Positions 10,668-21,155 of a stretch of 64,000 nt of DNA are shown here, in pieces. The DNA is taken from assembly GCA_020726505.1 (NCBI GenBank), contig JAHLEZ010000021.1, forward strand, positions 124,001-188,000, written 5' to 3'. The stretch's first letter is position 1, and the number at the start of each line of letters is the position of its first letter. The notes beneath the pieces are model-generated. The model saw only the letters and a list, made by a program, of their open reading frames with translations, did no database searches and was not told the origin of the DNA. This DNA is from Leptodontidium sp. MPI-SDFR-AT-0119 (lineage: Eukaryota; Ascomycota; Leotiomycetes; Helotiales; Leptodontidiaceae). Made by a program: the position numbers and the translations under genes.

Positions 10668-13600
10668 TTCGAGAGCGATGGCACGCGCACAGCGTAGAGA
10701 ACGGGTATGGATTAGGATTCTGCCAGAAGCCGTCAGAAGTGAGATGTGTCAGATCAGCAACGTTTGGCTGGCGAAGTCTCGAGAAGCGAGGTTTGGAAGG
10801 TCTGCCCGAGGAGTAACAGCAGTGGATGGTGGAGGAGTAATGGGCAGATGGTAGGACTTATATGGCACGCTCATCCTCGTATCTGCATGTTGGAAAGTCT
10901 CATCGAGGGGGCGATGGTGTGTTAATACCCTGACCGACGTGCATGGAGGCTTTGGAGACTTCCTCCTGGATCCCTGAGTGAGCTCTACATCAAATGTCCA
11001 CGCAATGAGCCCTTATGACCTCTTGTTCGGAGGTATCCGCACACACGCCTGCTCAGCTCAACCCCTGGAGATGGCAAGGGTCAAGTCAATTTACTGCCCA
11101 TGTAGTGAGGCTTCCGTAGGTCCTCGGCAGCATCATACACAGACTCTGCAGTTAGAAGGATGCACATGGTGGCACCGAAAACCAAGGCAGATTTTATCTA
11201 CACCCGGACGGCTTCGACGGATGCAGATCCGACCACGCAATTTGCATCTGAGAGGACAGGAAGAGAATGAGGATGGCAGTGACCGAATCTTGGGCAGAAA
11301 TTCTCCCCAACAAGGCATCATTTTCATGGGGTACACAGCGGTCCAGCCGCTCCTTTTCCAGAGTGCAACCGGCGGAGGTGCGCAACCCAATTACAGGTCA
11401 ACCTCACTATTCTGGGGTGATCATGTTGGTGGTGACGAAGAAAGGACTGCGTGCACAAACAACCCCCACTCAGCTGCTGAGAGGAACTGCTCAGTACAAC
11501 ACACCTATTGGGGAACATGCAGATCTCAGGCGTAATTGCACCGCCAACCCACACACACTAAATCGGTGCTTCATGAGGGCAATCCAATATTGTGTAGAGG
11601 TGGTGCTATGCCTGCTAGTTATCAAGTATGGAGTGCAGAAGAGGGTGCCAGGACGCTTCAACAGTGTTTAATTGAAATGCTAAGCATCAGGGAGCTATCA
11701 TTCAGCTCGGGGAACTATCTAACAATCAAGGACAACATGTTGATCATTAGCATCAATGCCATCACCACTAATTCTATCACCAGCAAGGCAATCCTTACGA
11801 CCGTCACCAACCACTCCGCCATTAGAATATCTGCCAAGTTTATTTCTATTACGATGCAATCGCCCTGACCTGTATTCACTGCACTAGCTCTGTCACCTGC
11901 AGTATCTAAATGTGTTAGTATTATCGTCTTTCCCCGAGTATTAACTCACCTAGCCCTTCATCAGGCATTTCTTCAGCGCGAACTTCTCCCTTGCTTTTAA
12001 GCAGTGGCCGTCTATGTTCCGTGACGAGTAAGATACTAGCCATGGATTCTGAGCTATCCGATGTCGTCGCAGCAGCACTGGTGGTTTCGTTGGGCTTGTC
12101 ATCATCGACTGGTGGCTGGACAATGGCCGTATATAGCTTGGTACGAACAGGTTGTGCAGAAATCCGTGTCACTGACACCAGGCACAATTGAGAAGAATGA
12201 GAAGAAAGTACGGCGTTGGGCGACACCTGAACACCCAGGGGATTTTTTATCATTGCCTTCAAAACCTTGGGCTCCGACTCTGCGTCATATCTCACATCGG
12301 AAACGATTACTCACCGAGACGCTCAGCTCGCGGACGCAACATGAATTAATTGGCATACTACCCCGCCTGTTAGGGCCTTCTGGACTGCCACGCGTGGTCT
12401 ACTGAATGCCCTCGCAAGCAATACCAGTGGAGCTGCTCCTTGCTAGCCACCGCCCATTTTGCCACTTCATCCAGACGACCTCGTTACTTTTGCTCGGTCA
12501 AGTCTGCCTTGAACGATCCACACATAGACAATCAGCTGGCATTGGCCGTGATACGACGCCCACCATGTCCGGTATCATCTTCCTGGTTCGTTGGGATGTC
12601 AAGCCGCTCATGAGTGTCCATGGGTACCCCATGCTTGAGCCCAACACTGTCAAGTCGTGGGTCCTCTCTGGCAAGAATGAAGCCTTCAAATACATTACAA
12701 AGACTCCCGCTGACCATCGTTCCGTAGATACAGCGCTTCCAGAAGTACCCCAAGTCTACTAGAACGGCCACGGCCGAGCATTCTGTATGGCAATGCTGCG
12801 CAGAATCCATGGGATCAGACACGCAATATCTGCTGCTCCGCCAGAAGATCAACTCGCCATTGAATGGCTGTGCTGGGGTTGCTGAGGATTGCTGTGATGC
12901 AGAAGAGGGGTTCACGTCCGTCCTGTGCTACGCCGACAGCGCCGATTATCTGCCTGGGCACTATGCAAGCACATCGGGGGGATGAGTTGAATGATGGAAG
13001 TCATGCGGTGCGATTGGGCCTCCTTGGTGATTTGCACCAAATGCCCTCGCAAGCAAGTACCTGAGAAGTGTTTGTTGCTAGCTGTGGCTAACCGAGCTCG
13101 ATTGGAAAGGGGGCGGTCACGTGGTATGAATCAGAAAAGATTCTCGGAAGTACGGCAGTACTATGGAGACTTGTCAAGGCAGACTTGGTGTCCTGGACAT
13201 CCGCTCAATATTTCATTGAGGATGCCTGAACAACCCCCTTTCGCTTACGGCCACTCCGAGTTGGAGTGTTGACCTGTGTAGTGCGGACGGGACAGTCCGA
13301 TAGATGAGAGAAGGTTTGGATTCCTCCACTACGTAAGCCCCAACATCAGTGAGTGGCTTCATGCATGTCTTCCAAATGCTAATGGAGGTTTTGTTAGCCA
13401 CACGTCTTCAATCGCTACTTATTCTTATCTGATTGGCTGTCATGCGTTTCGTGCTGGAGACTGTTGGTCAAGATCGGGGTCGGTTGATAACGAGTAGGCA
13501 TGGATCGAGCAGGTGGCAAACCTTGGTCTCCAGTTGTAAGGTTCTCACTGAGACTCCAGCCGCCTTGATTCCTTGCATATACGAGAAGCCCAACAGTGCC

Positions 13601-14453
13601 CACTTTGCTAGCATCAAAATCCTGTCGGGGAAGCTGTTCAAAACCAAAGGCGTTGGCATGACTGTGGATCTGCAATAAAATGACATGAGGAAAGGTGTGG
13701 GATTGTCAGCTGGACGTGAAAGGAGTCTGCAACGAGGGTGGTGCCGCGTGGATGACGGAACATGGTGGCCCCGAATTGTGCAGTGTAGGAATGAGCAGGA
13801 AAGATCGAGCTCTAGACACAGCTCGCTTACGGCCATTTTGCAAAGCAACAAGTCTTTCTAGACTACGGAAAACGCGAGAGATATGCAAGCCTCTTTTCAA
13901 TTCAGATTCTTGACTGGCCCTTTATTTGGCTGGGATGCCAAACCTAAGGGACAGTCAGGATTATCCGGGCACACTATGAGAACTGAGTCAAAAGGACTAG
14001 TGGAACTGCATACGGCATCTTTCCTCGATCTTCATTCCCTAAGTCCGTAATTGGAAGGTAGATTGCCACAGGAGAGTGTTCAGCGTTTGGTCGCACGGCT
14101 GGGGTGCCTTGGCCACAGCAAGTGCAAGGATGACGCCAGATCCATTTGTTGGTTGAGAGGCTTTGATGTGCATTCATGTACTACTGCAAGGAGGTAGATG
14201 TGACATAGCCCCTGGTTCAAGACCCTTTCCAGCTGGAAAGACCGCATGACACACGTCACCTGTACGTGCCCTGGGCGACAAGGAGGAAATAAGAAGCGAG
14301 AAGAAATGAGGATGGCGACCTGGGTCTCAAGGCAGACTGGATGACTCGGATTGGCGATCTGACAGCATAAAAGGTAGCGGACTCCTGTTACCACGATGCA
14401 GTCACTCCTCCCCCGCTCCATTTTGTTCGTCCTTACCTTCATCGACGAGCGGT
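10668..14453. other. 3.8 kb with no confidently supported gene
   Basis: The stretch has many short overlapping frames on both strands but none with a recognisable domain. The plus-strand frame at 10978-11535 and others are composition noise as far as I can tell. One minus frame at 11921-12295 looks more protein-like and is listed separately. A 16-bp direct repeat (AATGCCCTCGCAAGCA) occurs at 12405 and 13040. Nothing here resembles an RNA gene. Confidence 0.4.
11921..12295 (-). CDS. Possible exon of an unrecognised protein
   Basis: A minus-strand frame whose translation reads like a genuine low-complexity acidic protein (residues ~60-115: PPVDDDKPNETTSAAATTSDSSES then EVRAEEMPDEGLG). A GTGAGT donor follows GLG near 11951, so the last codons may be intron. 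No start ATG is obvious and no family is recognised. It may be an internal exon of a gene whose other exons I could not join. Confidence 0.25.
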   Translation of the reverse strand: MRYDAESEPKVLKAMIKNPLGVQVSPNAVLSSHSSQLCLVSVTRISAQPVRTKLYTAIVQPPVDDDKPNETTSAAATTSDSSESMASILLVTEHRRPLLKSKGEVRAEEMPDEGLGELILGERR

Positions 14454-15647
14454 ATGACTTCACCTCTCCAGCAGGAAGCATGTGCCTTTAACGGCGGTTC
14501 TTCACCTGAATTCTTCGTCAAGGTAAGAGAATTATGACACTCAAAGGCATGTGTTGTGCTGACCGAACAGGATTTTGCAACAGGCACAAATGACAGGCGA
14601 GACCCAACAGCAGAACCTACCGTCGAATCCTCTGCAGCGTAAGTGCGCGATATTAGCTCATTGTCACACGTTTTGCTCAACTAATCATTAGGGCTGCACT
14701 TTGGGATCTTGCACAAGGGATAGAAGAACCATGCGAGATTGACCTTACCGCTGAACAAGTATGTTAATAAACCGCGCACTAATTAATCTATCTCAATATT
14801 GACCAAGCGATAGGAATCAGTAACACTGATCGGCGAAAATGATCATATTACGCGACTACGAGGTTTTTACTTCTCTTTGGTTGCCTTTATTGCGTGTTAA
14901 CGGATTCTAGTGGTGACAGCCCAGCTCTGTAGAAAATTACGAGAGTCCTCGAACTGGTCAACTCCACAATATACGACTCTTGAGCTTCAGTTTCATACTC
15001 TGACTAGCATAGTTAGTGAGTTTTCTTGTTCCGTTCATGCACGCACAAGTAAGCCTATCTCACACTCACTGCAGAATATATGAAAGAGCAAGAGACAATC
15101 TTAAAAGCAGGGCAAGGTAAGTAATATGACTTCATAGCCTTGATAGAAACTTACTTCAATCTATCCAGAACAGATCGATGTGCTCCGTACGGAGAATATG
15201 GCGCTTCATGGTTTGCGATACATTGCGTCTTGTGATAGTATATGGGCTGAACAATTTCCCAGAAAAGGTCCGCAGGTTTGAAAGAGATTGTACGGATGCG
15301 GCTAGCCACGCTTCGATTCTTGGGGAGCATATCCGGACTCTACGTGGTAAGTCCACGTTCAGTTGCATGGTACCACATCCTCACTCGATATAGAGGAACG
15401 GAAATGGTTCCAGAATTCCTTGGACCGATTCCAAATCTCCAATGAGGGGCTAAGAGCTGAAAATCAACGACTTCAGAGTGGGCTCAACATGGCGACTGGC
15501 ATATCTGAGGGGGACACCGAATCAGAAATCGGAGCTCAGAACAAGAGGAGTAGACAAGCTATCATCGAAGCAGCTGGTGATGCAGTCGATCTAGACACGG
15601 AAGGTCGGGAAGGGAAGCGGGCCAGAATTGCTACGGATTCTCAGTAG
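14454..15647 (+). CDS. Nine-exon hypothetical protein with small exons (270 aa)
   Basis: No single ORF covers this gene, but a complete model fits: join(14454..14522, 14571..14638, 14692..14758, 14814..14862, 14911..15048, 15075..15116, 15169..15210, 15263..15346, 15394..15647). Every intron is GT-AG, 26-56 bp, and all phases agree from ATG to TAG. Four consecutive introns are phase 1, and two exons are exactly 42 nt. The product is polar and helical, rich in E/Q/R/K (likely coiled coil across exons 6-9) with a basic patch GREGKRARI near the C-terminus that could be a nuclear signal. I do not recognise a family. The 26-bp intron (15049-15074) is unusually short; an alternative donor at 15012 would put a stop in frame. 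Confidence 0.6.
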
Positions 15648-16136
15648 TACAGTAGTCAGGTCAGTCGCTGAGCTGGTTCGGATTTCGACGGAATGCTAAT
15701 TATAGGTAGTGAGAGTTTCCGTGACGTCTCATGCGACACACGTCCTGTAATCGTCTACTTTTACAGCTAGGCCATATAGCATCGACCTCAATCAGAGTAA
15801 AGTTTTCTGGATCCTAGCAGCAAGCATGTTTATTATGTCACGCCGTACCTTGGAGGGGGCTAGGAGAGACGGCGGGAGGGGGCGGGGTACGTCCCAGCCA
15901 AGCACAGCAGTACAGCCCAGGATCCAGCGAATGGCTTTCTGCCTGCTTCCAGGTGAATCAGTCACGGGGTCACCACTTCCCTGCTGCCCCAACGGATCCG
16001 CTCGAGTATAAGAACCTATTGCATCCCTCCTCTGTTCCGTCTCATTTCTCTCAACCTCACCATTTTTCCTTCCTCGCCAGATTTTGAAGAACCCCTGAAT
16101 ATTCTTCTGTACCTACCGCCGTGGAGCCTCGCCACG
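15648..16136. other. Intergenic region between nine-exon gene and sirtuin
   Basis: About 490 bp. The open frames on each strand (15792-16012) mirror each other and show no family features. It probably contains the terminator of the upstream gene and the promoter of the sirtuin-like gene. Confidence 0.4.
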
Positions 16137-17054
16137 ATGAAATCACATTCCGTCTCAGCACATGCCTTTAGAAACCAGGAAGCTAATGTTGATCTGGCTC
16201 CTGTCTCGAAGTCCAAGAAAAGGAAGGCATGCCGACAGGATGGTTCCCGAGGTAAGAGCTCCAGAAAGTGCACTGTCACGTCTCGCTTATGAGTAAACAG
16301 ACCGACCAATAATAATCGATGACTCTGATTGGCCAGAGCGAGAGCCTAAGCGAAGGCAATCCGGACGTCAGCAAAGAAGCCAGCACACCGAGGTGCCAAT
16401 TCGAGTCCCAGTGCCAGCGGACACCATACGAGTGAGGGAGCTCTTGCAATCGAGCAGAAAGGTTGTTGTCATCAGTGGAGCAGGCATATCGGCCAATGCA
16501 GGATGTAAGGTAGAATCGGTGCACACCCTCCTCAGTGCTGACATGATCCAGTCTCTACTTTTCAGCAAATGCGGAAATCCAGACGCGTCTCCTTCCACCG
16601 ATCCCTTTATTCTTCGTCAGTCGAGGCAACCCAATTCCATTCCACGGTCTGTAGCATGTTTGCCCGCACCAAGTCAGACTTGTGTCAGCCCACACCATTC
16701 CACAAGGCTATGGCCACCCTAGCCGACGATCACCGACTTCTACTCCACATCACCCAAAACGTAGATTGTGTCGAGCAGCGACTACCAGATCTTGATGCCA
16801 AGACTATTCGTCTCCACGGCCGAGTTGACCAGATGAGGTGCCAGAAGTGCAACTGGGTTGGTGCGTTCCAGCCTCGCCTTTTCCAAAGTGATGATTTACC
16901 AAACTGTCCGAGGTGCATGGAAAGAAATCAGGCCAGGGTATCACCCAGACAAGTGCTTACATGGCGCATTAGAATTCGTGGCTCGTCGAAATTCCGAGAA
17001 GGGTCACTATACCCGATCTCCCTCCAAAATACGTTTGGAAAAGATGATTCCTAG
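16137..17054 (+). pseudogene. Sirtuin (SIR2/HST3-like), probably degenerate
   Basis: Exon 1 16137-16251 and exon 2 16301-16504 join in phase across a GTAAGA...ACAG intron and give a basic leader, then VVVISGAGISANAG, the NAD-binding motif of SIR2 deacetylases. Downstream, a frame at 16569-17054 gives PTPFHKAMATLADDHRLLLHITQNVDCVEQ (the TQN.D and catalytic region), LHGRVDQMRC and the zinc-binding cysteines C..C...C..C (RCQKCNWV, NCPRCME). The third exon does not join in phase at the obvious acceptor (16565), the GIPDFRS block is missing, and after the zinc site no Rossmann C-terminal sequence (VGTSL) follows. Known members deacetylate histones (H3K56 for HST3). I judge it damaged, though a further unseen intron is possible. 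Confidence 0.6.
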
Positions 17055-17181
17055 GGTGTTATACAACCGCCGGTTATGCCGACCTTGGACGAACTCGCTT
17101 ATTCGTTCCAGCGCCATAAGGGAAAGTTTCTTCGGCACCGGAAAATTGATGTTCCAGCCTCGCTTCACTGTTTACATGTAA

Positions 17182-17507
17182 ATAAACCATTTGATCAATT
17201 GCACCACACGAGGGTAGATGATATTGTGTCTGGTTCCACTGATAAAGGGGCCCTTCCATCTACCGAGTGCGTAAGTAGGGGGGTACCTTTAAGCCTATGA
17301 AATTGCCCGAATTCGGGGGAAATTAGTCTACCTGAAAACCTTCAAGATAAACGTTGCATTGCCCAGTGACGGCCTCGCAGAGGATCCAATTTCAACTGGT
17401 TTGAGAGCAGCCGATTATGGCTCCATTGTGATTAAAATAGGCGGCAGCTGCTTTGGGCTCTCTCCGATTTATGTGGACTGATAGCTTCGGATGCTGTTCG
17501 GAGACAC
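17182..17507. other. Non-coding gap after the sirtuin
   Basis: About 330 bp with no supported feature. It may include decayed sirtuin sequence. Confidence 0.35.
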
Positions 17508-17570
17508 TACACACACACACAATTCTATTACGCCCAAGACAGGGTGCGAAACCCTCAGGCAGCTATCGAA
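17508..17570 (-). repeat. Fragment of Tad-type LINE 5' leader
   Basis: An (AC)n run followed by AATTCTATTACGCCC and a partial match to the leader seen at 19079-19130 and 40433-40490. It is an isolated, diverged fragment in the same orientation as the LINE relic next to it. Confidence 0.4.
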
Positions 17571-17869
17571 GATCCGCTAAGCATACACTAGAATTGTCCA
17601 AACTCGGTGCTGAGCCCTACACAATCAAACCCGTAGCGATCCAATGTCTGTTCTCTATAGCGTTCTCTATCCCTCATACTTAACTTCGCCTACCCTATCC
17701 CAATTCCGGAGCCCGTGACCAAGGTCTAAGACCACTCTCTTCCATCGCAATTGATGAAAAGTATAACGTCGTATAATCGTCAGAAATAGCTAACCTACCC
17801 AAACGCGGGCAACCACGTGCGGCAGGTAGAGGGATTGTGCTGGATTGAAATAGGCTAGAATAGATAGCG

Positions 17870-19230
17870 TTAGTCGTACGAATGTAATGGTGATGGTCGT
17901 AACTTGGCGAGCTCCCGTCGATACACTGGACACCCCGAATCCGTTGCCTTGTGGGTGCTCTTTCCACCACACGCCGCGCACTTAAAGGTCGTCGAAGTGC
18001 ATGTCGATGCCGCGTGCCCCGGGAGTGCACACTGTCCACAAACCGGAGCTGGCGCTCGGCAACGGTAATGTAGATGGCCATAAAGGTGACAGCGATAGCA
18101 TCGCGCAGGTTGACGGCCTATGACGAATGGGCGAGTGTATGCACACTCTCCGTTGGCCATAGTAACAGTCATCTCCGCAAGGAGTCTGTCAACCTCCTCC
18201 TTGGTATCCAGATATACCACCATCGAGCGATACTCCTTATCCACAGACACATTCCCGAGCCACCGCATCTTATGAACCTTGACCCCATTCAACCGGCCGA
18301 AGAGAGTACAGCCAACCTCGTCCGTGGCCACCTCGTGATATACCCTATCGACCCTCATGGGATACCACTGCTCTCCGTACAGCGTTCCCCTATCAAAGTG
18401 TGTTCTGAGCCAAGTGTCGTCCCTCCGTACCTTATCGACATCGTCGCCATGAAAGAGAAGCCGATAACGGCCGTTCCCCTTTGAATTGACTCCCAAACAG
18501 GTTATACCTTTCCCTTTGAGGGCCTCGTTCACCCGCCTGCGCACCGTCCCCGCATTCCCTTCCTTGATCTCCGGGATAGCAACTCGACTCAGGTCGAGTC
18601 CAATACCTGGAATCTGTCCAGGAGCGATAGACGGCGGTGGAGATGAAGGAGGCGATGGTGGCGAAGGGGCATTGGCAGTGGGAGTTGTGCCGATCCTAGG
18701 GAAAAGCTCGTTTCGTATAAGCTCCTCTTAAGGCCTCGATGCGCTTCTCTGCCTTCTCTGCCCGCTGTTCCGCGCTGGCAAGAGCAGTCTCCACGCGTGC
18801 AAGGAGGTCCCTAACTTGCATCCACTCATCGGAACTTGATATTGCTGATGCTGGCCTGGGTATCGTAGCTTTGGTCGAGTTCGTCCGCTTCGCCCGTGGT
18901 GGCGAGTTGGGTTCGAACGGTTGCGTACGCTTCAGAGGGCGCCCGCGGGCGCTCGTAGTCTCGACAGTAATCGACTCATCATCATTCGATTCGCTCAGCA
19001 ATTCAAACGAATTGCCTTTTGGACCGTTCTTGCTGTTCTTGCTGTTCTTCGGCATTTTTTTTCGATTCCCAAGATTATACACACACACACACACAATTTA
19101 TTACGCCCGGCGGCTGAGCCGAGAGGGCAACTATCACTAATCTACTAATACATTTCCGAAGAATTATCCTAGTCTCCTTTGAGCCCATACAGAGTTCATT
19201 TCTAGCCTATATTTCCTCTTCTTTCCTATT
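17870..19230 (-). pseudogene. Tad-type LINE, ORF1 (gag-like) with frameshift; ORF2 missing
   Basis: Read on the minus strand, an ORF starts near 19064 (MPKNSKNSKNGPKGNSF), continues through an acidic and helical section (RVETALASAEQRAEKAEKRIEAL), breaks near 18710, and resumes in another frame to give an RNA-binding region and a triple CCHC zinc-knuckle array (CYRCHLYGHLHYRC, CGQCALPGHAASTC, CAACGGKSTHKATDSGC) to the stop at 17870. This is ORF1 of a Tad/I-clade LINE. The endonuclease/RT ORF2 does not follow, so the copy is 3'-truncated by rearrangement. The 5' leader (19065-19230) includes an AC run and is repeated at 40433-40580. Confidence 0.75.
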
Positions 19231-20725
19231 TCTTACGGATTCTCGTGGGTTAGTAGTATTGTTAGTAGGCTAGCTTGAAGGCAATTCTCCAAGTGTTCAG
19301 CATCCTATCTTCGGCAACTGAAGCGGTGCCTGCTGTCTGTGGCACGAGGTGATGGGTGTAGGTTTGGTCGGGTGTCGCGGGTTAGGTGCTCTGGCTCATC
19401 TGCAGTTGGTTTGCGTCGAGTCGGCCGGTGGCTATTGCGAACTGTATCGTTGCTCGAACGGCCTTCATGTTCGGAGTCCAGCCTTTGTCATCTGATGGCG
19501 ATTTCCCTCCTAAATAGAAGGAGATATTGCTTCTATGTGTATCTGTGCATTGAAGCATCTCTGCTCGATGCGCCGTCCATTGCCTGCATCGGCAGGCACA
19601 GAATTGCATTGCAAATCTACGGATAAACTACAATACAAGTAGGGCCAGCAACCTCCCTACCACGCTTTCCCGCAGGCCCGGTAAGACTATTGCCCCGAAA
19701 GGCTCACTCCTGGCCGCCTGCTTCGAGAGGAAGGTCCAGGACCAAAACCTTCCTCTACGCCCTCTGCCCTGTTTGCTCCTTAAGCCTGTATCAACGCGCA
19801 GCCCACTGCCCCGTTCTGCCTACAGACCGACACGCGCATCCGTCCTCTCAGGCCATATAGACAGTGTCTCTGTCGCTGCCATTATATGCCACGCCCCACG
19901 GCTGTGAACCGCTTCGCGTTACCTTGCCAGGTCTCCCCTCACAGCAAGGCCGACCGTGTCTCGCAGAGGTTGCCCTATTGTCCCTATACCCCTAGCCAGG
20001 CAGCATAGTATGGTGTTTCCCCTCTACTAACCAAAGTGTTGCTTCCTCTTCCCCGCCTGCTTTGCCAGTTCTCCCTCTCCCGCTAGCCTGTACTCCCATA
20101 TCCATAGTCTAAACCGCCAGCGCTCGCCAGAGCTGTAATTATAGAGCCGGGCCTGCCTCTGCAGTAGAGTTCCTCCGTACGGTGCTGTTAGGGACTCTGC
20201 CATTCGAGAGAGAGTATAACGGCTGTGTATCGTCCCCCTAGAATCCCCCCCTATAGCTACGCCTCTACCTCCCGCCGCTCAATATCCAGACTACAATACG
20301 TTCGTTTAACAAGAGCTCGTCAGATCGTTCGATTAACTAGAGCTTCGACGGGTCCTTCAGGTGACGTTCGACGCGCGCGCGCCGCCCATGCCCTCCAGCG
20401 AAAATTCTGCAATACACCCCAGAGGTGTCCTGTCGTACGACTAGGCATCGGTTCCACGTCGATATAATCGAGGGCCTGTACCCTAAGTCAGGTAATCGTA
20501 CGTCGGATGGTTTTCATACCCATTTTGATGGTAGTCCTCTGTTCTGATGTGGCCACGTCGCCGTCGCCAATGGAGGGGGACGAGGCCTCCACCGACGACC
20601 ACAACACCACAACAGCTCCATCGAATGCGCTTGTCTCCCGTTGGCTCTACGATAATATTACAATCATAGGTTCGTAGCCAGCACCACGGACAGGTGGGAG
20701 TTCGACTTTGCTGGCCCCAAGATTA
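19231..20725. other. 1.5 kb gap between LINE relic and TIR element
   Basis: C/T-rich sequence without a supported gene. The frame at 20225-20467 and a short stretch near 20640-20720 (decoding to WLYDNIT and DRWEFDFAGPKII in separate frames) could be transposon decay, but I cannot assign them. Confidence 0.35.
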
Positions 20726-20727
20726 TA

Positions 20728-20850
20728 CAGTCGCTAGCGAAATCGGCTTCCGCCCTGATCACTTCTGAAAATTTAAGGTAAGCCACATCGCCAAGACGCT
20801 TGTGCCAACACTAGAATGATTTTGGCTAGATCCTTCTATCCTGCATCCAC
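20728..20850 (+). repeat. Left terminal inverted repeat of the family-3 element
   Basis: Matches the right repeat at 25590-25707 in inverted orientation, with shared blocks such as GCTTCCGCCCTGA, CACTTCTGAAAATTT, AAGACGCTTGTGCC and CTTCTATCC. The outermost 31 bases are identical; similarity then fades inward. Confidence 0.8.
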
Positions 20851-21155
20851 CTAACTCGTAATTTTGATTGCTACGCTCCGGTCTATAGTACTGTACGATG
20901 ACTCGTACTTCTCTGAAGACCTCACCCGTTTTCGCGTGATTCGCCCTTGTTACACGCCAAAGCGCTATAAGCGTCTTGGCCACATCCCCCGGATCATCGT
21001 TGGTTTGCCCGCAGCCTGGCGACCCGCCTGAAATCACTGTTGTGGGGATACAGCTTCCGCGATCCCTTGCTCGAGCGCTATTTCATCAGATGCCTTAGAT
21101 CCACAGCAGATTCCAGTTACCCCGCTTTCCCTTGTCGGCTTCCCTAGCGACAGGG

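Noticed and set aside
12405..13055. 16-bp direct repeat that might mark the ends of an inserted segment
   Set aside because: No inverted ends, no coding content and no flanking duplication; may be chance or old duplication.
17508..19096. AC-rich runs considered as microsatellites or CRISPR-like repeats
   Set aside because: They belong to the LINE 5' leader (repeated at 40433); no spacer-repeat structure exists in the window.
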